DNA of 5,388 bases, taken from positions 1 through 5,388 of the forward strand of contig JAGHDB010000124.1 of NCBI GenBank assembly GCA_021160155.1. Direction: 5' to 3'. The position numbers and the translations under genes are program-made. Under the pieces are notes generated by a model that was not told the DNA's origin, did not search any database, and saw nothing but the letters and a program-made list of their open reading frames with translations. Below, one piece after another: positions 1 through 5,388 of this stretch (position 1 is the stretch's first letter; each line of letters starts with the position of its first letter). Source of the DNA: Bacteroidales bacterium (GTDB lineage: Bacteria; Bacteroidota; Bacteroidia; Bacteroidales; UBA12481).

Positions 1-132
1 GAAATCAATCCCTGATATCTTTTTTTCAAAACCCTGCACGATTTGATCATCAATTCCAATGGGGTTCTGTTGTTGGGCATACATCATGCCGGTGACTGTC
101 ATAAATCCGGCCAAAATAAAAATACGTTTCAT
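1..132 (-). CDS. Secreted protein of unknown function, N-terminal fragment
   Basis: Reading the minus strand from the ATG at 132-130 gives 44 codons without a stop, running off the left edge. The product starts MKRIFILAGF, continues through a hydrophobic stretch with several Met residues, and reaches 'MMYA|QQQ', a good signal peptidase I site after about residue 19. The mature part begins with a Gln/Asn/Pro-rich segment, then 'IGIDDQIVQGFEKK'. There is no Cys near the cleavage site, so this is an ordinary Sec-exported protein rather than a lipoprotein. The start is chosen because it places a Lys/Arg n-region directly before the hydrophobic core. The gene is divergent from the repeat/FISUMP gene. 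I do not recognise the family from this short fragment and assign no function. The reading frame and the signal peptide are seen directly; export to the periplasm or beyond is inferred. Confidence 0.75.
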   Translation of the reverse strand, partial: MKRIFILAGFMTVTGMMYAQQQNPIGIDDQIVQGFEKKISGIDF

Positions 133-160
133 GCTTTTATGTAAATTCTACAGGAAGAGT

Positions 161-190
161 CAAATGAAATAAAAATAATCATGCTGGAAA
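161..190 (-). promoter_or_regulatory. Weak candidate Bacteroidota promoter for the minus-strand gene
   Basis: On the minus strand, 168-161 reads TTCATTTG, one mismatch from the Bacteroidota -7 consensus TAnnTTTG. Eighteen bases upstream, 190-187 reads TTTC, one mismatch from the -33 TTTG. Transcription would begin roughly 20-25 bases before the ATG at 132, a normal leader length. The DNA here is very AT-rich, so such near matches arise easily by chance. Confidence 0.22.
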
Positions 191-257
191 TTGAAAACAG
201 ACTCTTAAGTTTTTAACAATTAAATAAAATTACTAACAATGATGGGAAAATAGACTA

Positions 258-293
258 TTTGTCAATTTTTTATCTCAGGATGCGTTATTTTTA
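258..293 (+). promoter_or_regulatory. Weak candidate promoter for the repeat/FISUMP gene
   Basis: A TTTG at 258-261 could be a -33 element. TATTTTTA at 286-293 differs from the Bacteroidota -7 consensus TAnnTTTG only in the last base. The 24-base spacer is longer than usual. A TATAAT at 292-297 overlaps, but its only -35-like partner (TTGTCA at 259-264) lies 27 bases away, too far for a sigma-70-type promoter. The position suits a gene starting at 316 or 346. Confidence 0.2.
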
Positions 294-345
294 TAATAAA
301 ATCGTTTCACCATTCATGAAAACACGAACTCGTCAACTCAATTAC

Positions 346-405
346 ATGAAAAATCTGGTGGCTAAGTAGCTATTACTCTTGTTATTAGTGGGGTCCGGGT
401 CTTGT
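346..405 (+). pseudogene. Lipoprotein signal peptide interrupted by an in-frame TAG
   Basis: From the ATG at 346 the frame reads MKNLVAK, then TAG at 367-369, then LLLLLLVGSGSC, and continues open into the 804-residue frame without any shift. Apart from the stop, this is a textbook lipoprotein signal: a short Lys-containing n-region, a run of Leu, small residues and a Cys (403-405) as the 20th codon. Further in-frame ATGs lie upstream at 316 (MKTRTRQLNY before the same sequence) and at 280. The TAG is one base change from TTG (Leu), which would restore an unbroken Leu core. The sequence shows the stop directly. Whether it is a true mutation, a read or assembly error, or a suppressed codon cannot be told from here. 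Confidence 0.8.
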
Positions 406-2793
406 GATTTCATCCTCCCCAATAAACCACCACACATTGAAAAAACCAGTCCGGATAATGATGCTGTTTTTAATATTGGTGCATCTGTTAAAATTACATT
501 GATCGTTTATGATGTAGACGGGTCAATTAAAGAAGTTCGTCTGGTAGTTAATGGGACACAAATTACGGCGGATCGGGATCTGCCCTGTGAATTCACCTGG
601 AATACAGCAGGATTGGCTGAAGGAGAGTATAAAATAGAAATTACGGCGGTAGATAATAAAGACAATTTTCAAACTATTAAGTTCAAACTCTATCTGGTTA
701 ATCCTTTGTCTGCGTATGCCGGTGAGGATGTGACATTAACAACAGATGCAACCTCTTATCAGCTGCAGGCTGATGTGCCGGATTATGGTACGGGTACGTG
801 GTCTGTGATCAGTGGTACGGGTGGGTCGTTTATTGATGTGCATGATCCGCATACCCTGTTTACAGGTACTTCGTGTCAGACTTATCAATTAAGATGGACG
901 GTTGCTTCCGGGGTTAGTGAAATCAGCGACGATGTGACAGTTCGTTTTTTTCATACGCCCAGCCAGGCAAATGCGGGTCCTGATCTGATCTTTAACGATG
1001 GCCGTTCCAGCGCTACCCTTCAGGCTGTGACACCAACTTCAGGAACCGGGCACTGGAGTGTGGTATCTGGTGACCATGGTACTTTTGATGATGCATCAAA
1101 ACCGGATGCACTCTTTACGGGAGACCCCTGTGTGACGTATCAACTCCGGTGGGAAGTTTCTACAGCCTGCACCTCTACCACCGATGTCACAGAGGTGAGG
1201 TTCAATCAGGATGTTCTGAATGCCCAGGCCGGACCGGATCAGGTTTTTAATGACGGAACCCATACTGCTACAATGGCTGCCAATCTTCCTGCCGGTGCAA
1301 CCGGCAACTGGAGTATCGTTTCGGGTACCGGCGGAAGCTTTAGCGATGCAACCGATCCCCATGCCGTTTTTACCGGACAGTTGTGTGAAACCTATACGCT
1401 GAAATGGATTCTGACTTCTTCGTGTGGTTCTGATGATGATCAGGTGAATATATCTTTTAATCACGATGCTTCTGTGGCAAATGCCGGTACGGATATTGTC
1501 CTTTCAAGAGGTACCCTTTCCGTTACACTTAACGGAAATACTCCTGCACAGGGAGATGGTGTTTGGATGATTGTGAGTGGTGAGGGAGGAGAACTGGATG
1601 ATAATACCGATCCGGGATGCCGGTTTACCGGACAACCTTGCCAGACATACATTCTACGATGGACCATCTCCACAGAGTGTGACACGAAATCGGATGAGGT
1701 AATGGTGACACTTGAAGATGCGCCTACTACAGCCTATGCTGGTCCGGATCAGAAATTAATCAATGGAACCAATTTTACACATCTTCAGGCCAATAACCCA
1801 CAAAACGGAGTGGGGGTCTGGAGTGTGTTGAGCGGAGTGAATTATAATTTTGATGACATCAATGATCCTGCCACGAAATTCTCAGGCGAACTGTGTCAAA
1901 CATATGTTTTACGATGGACAATTTCAACCGCCTGCGCGAGCTCTGTTGACGAAGTTGAGATTACATTCAGCGATATTATAGTGCCTGCGGATGCCGGCCC
2001 TGATCAAAGTTTTAATGACGGAACTGTAACTACCCGGTTAGAAGGAAATGAACCTCCGACGGGTATTACAGGAGTATGGACCATCATACACGGGACAGGT
2101 GGCGCTTTGGCTGATCCGAATAGTCCGACTACTTCTTTTACGGGGATACTTGGGCAATTATATACACTTAGGTGGTCTGTCAGTTCATCCTGTGCACAAA
2201 ATTTTGATGAGGTATATATCTCTTTCCTGCAATCCGGCACATTACAAGACATAAGGGATTCAAGGACCTACCAGACCATTCAGATCGGTGACCAGGTTTG
2301 GATGTCTGAAAACCTGAATTTTCCCGTCACCGGTAGCTGGGCATTTGAAAATCAAGCTTCTTATCCGGCAGATTACGGCCGGCTTTATACCTACGAGGCT
2401 GCTGCTGCTTCCTGCCCGGATGGCTGGCATTTGCCTACAGATGACGAATGGCGCACTTTAGAACAGTTCCTTGGGATGGATGAAGCTACCACCTCTGCCG
2501 AATGGTACCGGGGTACAGATGAAGGCGGTAAACTGAAAGAGACAGGTTATTCACATTGGCAGGGTCCAAATGCAGGTGCTATGGATATTGTATTTTTCCA
2601 TGCCCGTCCGGGAGGATACCGGACACCGGGTGGCGTATTTGGCGGGTTCGGTACCCATGCCGGATTCTGGACCGCTACAGCCAACGACCAGTCAAAGGCT
2701 ATTTACCGGGCGCTGCACAAAGATAAGTCGCAAATCGGACGCGACTGGGCCGAAGAGGGGTATGCCTGGTCGGTGCGCTGTGTGAAAAACTAA
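379..2793 (+). CDS. Surface lipoprotein: Ig-like repeats plus C-terminal FISUMP domain
   Basis: The open frame holds 804 codons ending at TAA; 379 is a TTG and the earliest usable start after the TAG at 367-369. A start here leaves only eight residues before the lipobox Cys and no positive n-region, so the ancestral start was almost certainly ATG 346 (or 316). Numbering from TTG 379: Cys9 is the lipidation site; about 15-108 resembles a Big_7-type bacterial Ig domain ('DVDGSIKEVRLVVNG', 'AGLAEGEYKIEITAVDN'); 112-622 is six tandem Ig/PKD-like repeats; 622-804 is a FISUMP (Fibrobacter succinogenes major paralogous) domain with 'IGDQVWMSENLNF', 'YGRLYTYEAA', 'CPDGWHLPTDDEW', 'PGGYR' and final 'SVRCVKN'. 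FISUMP Cys679 and Cys801 may form a disulfide. There is no type IX secretion C-terminal domain, so the lipid anchor would be the expected attachment. The role is probably structural, adhesive or binding at the surface; the ligand is unknown. Domain calls come from recognised motifs, and the function is inferred. Confidence 0.88.
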   Translation: MLLVGSGSCDFILPNKPPHIEKTSPDNDAVFNIGASVKITLIVYDVDGSIKEVRLVVNGTQITADRDLPCEFTWNTAGLAEGEYKIEITAVDNKDNFQTIKFKLYLVNPLSAYAGEDVTLTTDATSYQLQADVPDYGTGTWSVISGTGGSFIDVHDPHTLFTGTSCQTYQLRWTVASGVSEISDDVTVRFFHTPSQANAGPDLIFNDGRSSATLQAVTPTSGTGHWSVVSGDHGTFDDASKPDALFTGDPCVTYQLRWEVSTACTSTTDVTEVRFNQDVLNAQAGPDQVFNDGTHTATMAANLPAGATGNWSIVSGTGGSFSDATDPHAVFTGQLCETYTLKWILTSSCGSDDDQVNISFNHDASVANAGTDIVLSRGTLSVTLNGNTPAQGDGVWMIVSGEGGELDDNTDPGCRFTGQPCQTYILRWTISTECDTKSDEVMVTLEDAPTTAYAGPDQKLINGTNFTHLQANNPQNGVGVWSVLSGVNYNFDDINDPATKFSGELCQTYVLRWTISTACASSVDEVEITFSDIIVPADAGPDQSFNDGTVTTRLEGNEPPTGITGVWTIIHGTGGALADPNSPTTSFTGILGQLYTLRWSVSSSCAQNFDEVYISFLQSGTLQDIRDSRTYQTIQIGDQVWMSENLNFPVTGSWAFENQASYPADYGRLYTYEAAAASCPDGWHLPTDDEWRTLEQFLGMDEATTSAEWYRGTDEGGKLKETGYSHWQGPNAGAMDIVFFHARPGGYRTPGGVFGGFGTHAGFWTATANDQSKAIYRALHKDKSQIGRDWAEEGYAWSVRCVKN
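712..2244 (+). repeat. Six tandem 255-bp (85-residue) Ig/PKD-like coding repeats
   Basis: Repeat units start at 712, 967, 1222, 1477, 1732 and 1987, every interval being exactly 255 bp. Each begins with an A-x-A-G motif (AYAGED, ANAGPD, AQAGPD, ANAGTD, AYAGPD, ADAGPD), followed by a Trp at offset 29, 'SG' soon after, then 'F-T/S-G', and 'TYxLRW' or a close variant, and ends with 'D/E-V-x-I/V-x-F'-like strands. Only the sixth unit carries one extra residue, before its Trp. The protein pattern is well kept but the DNA has diverged, with no long identical blocks, so this is an old duplication series rather than a recent expansion. Such repeats are common in large Bacteroidota surface proteins. 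Confidence 0.9.
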
Positions 2794-2823
2794 CCTGTAA
2801 ATCATATTTTCTGTTACACAGCG
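2776..2823 (+). terminator. Inverted repeat across the stop codon, possible terminator
   Basis: CGCTGTGT at 2776-2783 pairs perfectly with ACACAGCG at 2816-2823. Inside it, GAAAA at 2784-2788 can pair with TTTTC at 2807-2811, leaving a four-base bulge (2812-2815) and an 18-base loop that contains the stop codon region. Only a short mixed TTATT follows the stem, not a real T-tract, so intrinsic termination would be weak. It could instead stabilise the 3' end of the message. The pairing is seen directly; the role is inferred. Confidence 0.35.
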
Positions 2824-2841
2824 TTATTGAACCGGAAATAA

Positions 2842-2849
2842 TATTTTTG
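2842..2849 (+). promoter_or_regulatory. Possible -7 box upstream of the beta-helix gene
   Basis: TATTTTTG fits the Bacteroidota -7 consensus TAnnTTTG exactly and ends five bases before the ATG at 2855. No TTTG occurs at the usual -33 distance. If the box is used, transcription would start at or next to the ATG, giving a leaderless or nearly leaderless message. An exact match by chance is quite possible in this AT-rich gap. Confidence 0.22.
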
Positions 2850-2854
2850 CGGCC

Positions 2855-4309
2855 ATGCGAAAACTAAAACCACTGCTTCTGGTTACCTTGTTAAGTATGC
2901 TTCTTTTTTGCTGCGAGAAGCCGGTGATTACTACCGATTCGGCTGCACGTCTGACTTTCAGCTCCGATACCGTTCTCTTTGATACGATATTTACAACCAT
3001 TGGATCAACTACTAAAAATTTTAAAGTCTATAATCCTCATGACCAGACTATCCTGATTGACCGGATCGCCCTGGCTGGTGGAGGACAATCTCGTTTTCGC
3101 CTGAATATTAATGGACACATGACTTATCAGATGGAACAGGTTGAGATTCTTCCACATGACAGCATGTACATTTTCGTGGAAGTTACTCTTGATCCTAATC
3201 AGCAAAATGATCCCATGGTGATCCGGGATTCTGTACTCTTTCTGACAAATGGGAATGACCAGGATGTGGATCTTGTGGCATTCGGTCAGGATGTACACCT
3301 GCTGGCAGGTGATACCCTGGGCACCACTACCTGGATGAATGACAAACCCTATCTCGTTTATGGATATGTGTACGTGGACAGTTTGCAAACACTCTCCATA
3401 GACCCGGGAACACGGATCCATTTTCATAAACGATCATCCATGCTGGTAGGGGGCACGCTCAAAGTGAACGGAACCCTTGAAGATCCGGTCTCTTTTCTGG
3501 GTGACCGGCTGGAACATATGTATGACGATATACCCGGACAATGGGGCGCCTGGATCGAATACGATAATGGTGCGGTATACGTATTGGGCGGAATTCACTT
3601 TCTGAACGGAAGCCGTGACAATATCATTAATTATGCTGTTATTAAAAACGGGATGAAAGGGATCCAGGTGGATACCTTGGCCAATCCGGATAAACCCACA
3701 TTGACACTGAGTACTACTATTATTGAGAATATGTCGGTTGCCGGTATTCTGGCACAAAGTTCTACTATTTTGGCCAGTAATTGTTTGATAGCAAATTGCG
3801 GGGGTTGGTGTGTGGCTCTTACACTCGGAGGCTCTTACGAATTCTACCATTGTACCCTTTCGAATAATTTCTCCGTGGGAGTGCGTACGGATCCTACACT
3901 TTTACTGAATAATTTTTATGTATATGATGGTGCCGCTTATGTGTATAATTTAAACCGCGCCCTTTTTGCCAACTGCATCATCACAGGGAGCAGGCCGATG
4001 GAGATCGGCCTGCTGAATGAGATTGACAGTGTACCTGTACCGGGTGCCTTTAATTACACATTCGATCACTGTCTGGTAAAAGTGGATACGATGAATACAG
4101 AAGATGAAACTCACTGGACAGGAATCATTAAAAATTTTGATCCCCGGTTTGTTTCACTGGGCGATTATAATTACCGGCTGGATACGCTCTCACCGGCTAA
4201 GGATAGTGCAAATCCCGAATGGGCACGCTTTTTTCCACTGGATCTGGACGGTCACAGCAGACTGGATGATAACGGACCGGATATTGGGGCTTATGAACGG
4301 AAAGAATAA
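2855..4309 (+). CDS. Predicted beta-helix lipoprotein with choice-of-anchor-Q-like C terminus
   Basis: The product has 484 residues. Residues 1-20 form a lipoprotein signal: MRKLKP, a Leu-rich core and a 'LLFCC' end, with Cys20 (or Cys19) lipidated and 'EK' following, which suits Bacteroidota surface export. Residues 32-150 look like a beta-sandwich typical of Bacteroidota lipoproteins ('LTFSSDTVLFDTIFTTIGS', 'KVYNPHDQTILI', 'ALAGGGQSRFRLNING'). Residues about 165-405 fit a right-handed parallel beta-helix: repeated short hydrophobic strands with turn residues, such as 'MLVGGTLKVNGTLEDPVSF', 'IENMSVAGILAQSS', 'ASNCLIANCGGWCVAL' and 'FANCIITGS'. The C terminus 'LDLDGHSRLDDNGPDIGAYE' matches the ending seen in choice-of-anchor-Q beta-helix proteins. 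No catalytic residues can be assigned; carbohydrate binding or lyase activity is possible but unproven. ATG 2855 is chosen because it opens the signal peptide. The EEP lipoprotein gene follows after 25 bp, probably in the same operon. Confidence 0.88.
   Translation: MRKLKPLLLVTLLSMLLFCCEKPVITTDSAARLTFSSDTVLFDTIFTTIGSTTKNFKVYNPHDQTILIDRIALAGGGQSRFRLNINGHMTYQMEQVEILPHDSMYIFVEVTLDPNQQNDPMVIRDSVLFLTNGNDQDVDLVAFGQDVHLLAGDTLGTTTWMNDKPYLVYGYVYVDSLQTLSIDPGTRIHFHKRSSMLVGGTLKVNGTLEDPVSFLGDRLEHMYDDIPGQWGAWIEYDNGAVYVLGGIHFLNGSRDNIINYAVIKNGMKGIQVDTLANPDKPTLTLSTTIIENMSVAGILAQSSTILASNCLIANCGGWCVALTLGGSYEFYHCTLSNNFSVGVRTDPTLLLNNFYVYDGAAYVYNLNRALFANCIITGSRPMEIGLLNEIDSVPVPGAFNYTFDHCLVKVDTMNTEDETHWTGIIKNFDPRFVSLGDYNYRLDTLSPAKDSANPEWARFFPLDLDGHSRLDDNGPDIGAYERKE
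3989..4014 (+). repeat. Perfect 11-bp hairpin inside the beta-helix gene
   Basis: AGCAGGCCGAT at 3989-3999 and ATCGGCCTGCT at 4004-4014 are exact reverse complements separated by the four-base loop GGAG. The stem is GC-rich (7 of 11 pairs) and much stronger than its surroundings. It lies in frame within codons for 'SRPMEIGLLNE'. No T-run follows, so it is not an intrinsic terminator. Confidence 0.75.
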
Positions 4310-4334
4310 ATACTAAATTGATGATTGAACTGAA

Positions 4335-5388
4335 GTGAAAAAGGTTGTGAAATATATTGTTGTGCTGATTGTGTTTGGACTGTTGCTGTCAAATTCGTGC
4401 GAGAAGGAAAAACCTGTTTTACATCCGGTTGATCACAATCCTTATTATCGTTTCATGTGGTATAATGTGGAAAACCTGTTTGATACCCTGAATAATCCTG
4501 ACAAACAGGATGATGATTTTACTCCGGATGGAGAATGTCATTGGAACACTGAACGTTACATTGATAAACTGAATAAAATTAACCGGGTAATTCATGCGGT
4601 TGGTGGAGACTCCCTGCCGGTATTGATTGGTTTGGCAGAGGTTGAAAACCGGCTGGTCCTTGAAGATTTGCTTTCAAAAACAACATTAAATGGCAGGGGA
4701 TACCGGATTGTTCATCATGAATCACCTGATTACAGAGGAATTGATGTGGCACTACTGTACCGTTCACCTTTCTTCAGGTTGTTAAGTACAAAATTTTATC
4801 CGATTTGGTTTCCGTTTGATACAATTGTCAGAACCCGTGAAATACTCTATGTAAAAGGAGTGCTGGGTGACCTTGATACATTACATATCTTTTTAAATCA
4901 TTGGCCGTCGCGATCAGGAGGAGAGTTTCACTCACGGCCACGCAGAATATTTGTGGCAGAATTTCTAAAATCCCGGACCGATTCCATATTTCGTGCTGAT
5001 TCACAGGCTCGTGTGGTAATCACCGGCGACTTTAATGATGAGCCTCAGGATTTAAGTATTGTGTCCGGATTACATGCCGGCCTGCAATTTGATAATCCAC
5101 AGCCCGCGGTATTATATGATTTAACCGGATACCTTGAAACCATGACTTCAACCGGTTCCTATAAATACAAGGGAGACTGGAACTTCCTGGATCAGTTTAT
5201 CGTGTCGGGGACTCTTCTGGATACGCTGCGTCCGGTCTACTCCCGGGTTACGGATCACCAGGTATATCAATCCTATTTTCTCATGGAACGTGACGAGAGT
5301 TATCTGGGATCCAAACCATACAGAACTTACCTGGGATCATATTATCACGGGGGATACAGTGATCACCTACCGGTTTTTCTGAATCTTC
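4335..5388 (+). CDS. EEP-superfamily (endonuclease/exonuclease/phosphatase) lipoprotein, nearly complete
   Basis: From GTG 4335 the frame is open for 351 codons to the right edge. A TGA at 4326-4328 lies just upstream in frame and no ATG precedes the signal peptide, so GTG is the start. Residues 1-22 form a lipoprotein signal (VKKVVKY, a Val/Leu-rich core, 'LLLSNSC') followed by 'EKEK', consistent with a surface-exposed lipoprotein. Residues 38-351 cover the EEP fold with its expected catalytic elements: Asn44 in 'WYNVENLFDT', Glu102 in 'GLAEVEN', Asp137 in 'YRGIDVALLYR', His189 in 'NHWPSRSGG', Asp232/Asn234 in 'GDFNDEP', and Asp343/His344 in 'GGYSDHLPV'. All look intact, so a metal-dependent phosphodiesterase or phosphatase is likely; the substrate (nucleic acid, lipid or sugar phosphate) cannot be decided. 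The last motif normally sits near the end of the family, so only a few residues should be missing. The preceding gene ends 25 bp upstream, suggesting co-transcription. Confidence 0.92.
   Translation, partial: MKKVVKYIVVLIVFGLLLSNSCEKEKPVLHPVDHNPYYRFMWYNVENLFDTLNNPDKQDDDFTPDGECHWNTERYIDKLNKINRVIHAVGGDSLPVLIGLAEVENRLVLEDLLSKTTLNGRGYRIVHHESPDYRGIDVALLYRSPFFRLLSTKFYPIWFPFDTIVRTREILYVKGVLGDLDTLHIFLNHWPSRSGGEFHSRPRRIFVAEFLKSRTDSIFRADSQARVVITGDFNDEPQDLSIVSGLHAGLQFDNPQPAVLYDLTGYLETMTSTGSYKYKGDWNFLDQFIVSGTLLDTLRPVYSRVTDHQVYQSYFLMERDESYLGSKPYRTYLGSYYHGGYSDHLPVFLNL

Noticed and set aside
367..369. Genome-wide reassignment of TAG as a sense codon
   Set aside because: Both complete plus-strand genes end in TAA and no other in-frame TAG is seen in the coding regions read. 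One codon cannot support a changed code, and a point mutation or sequence error is simpler.
1290..1306. Short hairpin TGCCGGT/ACCGGCA in the third repeat
   Set aside because: A 7-bp stem with a 3-base loop in a CCGG-rich coding stretch is expected by chance and has no tail or context suggesting a role.
1096..1464. 122-residue minus-strand open frame
   Set aside because: It lies antisense within the repeat region of the FISUMP gene and has a composition unlike a folded protein. Parallel frames arise elsewhere in the same repeats, so it is a shadow of the real gene.
712..2244. Recent recombination-prone or phase-variable repeat array
   Set aside because: The units match at protein level, but the DNA shows no long identical blocks, so slippage or unequal exchange is unlikely to be frequent now.
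3005..3850. Two minus-strand open frames of 140 and 138 residues
   Set aside because: Both are antisense to the well-supported beta-helix lipoprotein, have no signal peptide or recognisable motif, and are rich in residues typical of antisense translation.
4321..4338. ATG at 4321 as the start of the EEP gene
   Set aside because: It is in another frame and meets TGA at 4336 after five codons. The EEP frame itself has a TGA at 4326, which leaves GTG 4335 as the start.

Overview
The window looks like a piece of a Bacteroidota chromosome, probably an environmental Bacteroidales or Marinilabiliales-like lineage. The signs are AT-rich intergenic DNA, no clear Shine-Dalgarno sequences, a FISUMP domain behind 'ANAGPD'-type Ig-like repeats, a lipoprotein ending in the 'PDIGAYE' signature, and an EEP-family protein with the 'NHWPSR' and 'GGYSDHLP' motifs common in that phylum. 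No mobile element, RNA gene or CRISPR array was seen. The organism call is inference from gene families only.

Layout: (a) 1-132, minus strand, is the first 44 codons of a secreted protein of unknown function that runs off the left edge. (b) 133-345 is an AT-rich divergent intergenic region with only weak promoter candidates. (c) 346-2793, plus strand, encodes a large surface lipoprotein: one Big_7-like Ig domain, six tandem 85-residue Ig/PKD-like repeats and a C-terminal FISUMP domain. Its lipoprotein signal peptide is broken by an in-frame TAG at 367-369. (d) 2855-4309, plus strand, encodes a 484-residue lipoprotein with an N-terminal beta-sandwich-like region, a predicted parallel beta-helix and a choice-of-anchor-Q-like end. 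(e) 4335 to the right edge, plus strand, is an almost complete lipoprotein of the endonuclease/exonuclease/phosphatase (EEP) superfamily, starting with GTG.

All three plus-strand products have, or once had, a type II (lipoprotein) signal and should act at the cell envelope. The beta-helix and EEP genes are 25 bp apart and probably form one transcription unit. The repeat/FISUMP gene is separated from them by 61 bp that include an inverted repeat, so it may be a separate unit. The most notable observations are the amber codon inside an otherwise ideal lipoprotein signal, the near-perfect 85-residue periodicity of the repeats, their offset cysteine pattern, and a perfect 11-bp hairpin inside the beta-helix gene. 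I found no convincing evidence for a wholly new multi-gene system.
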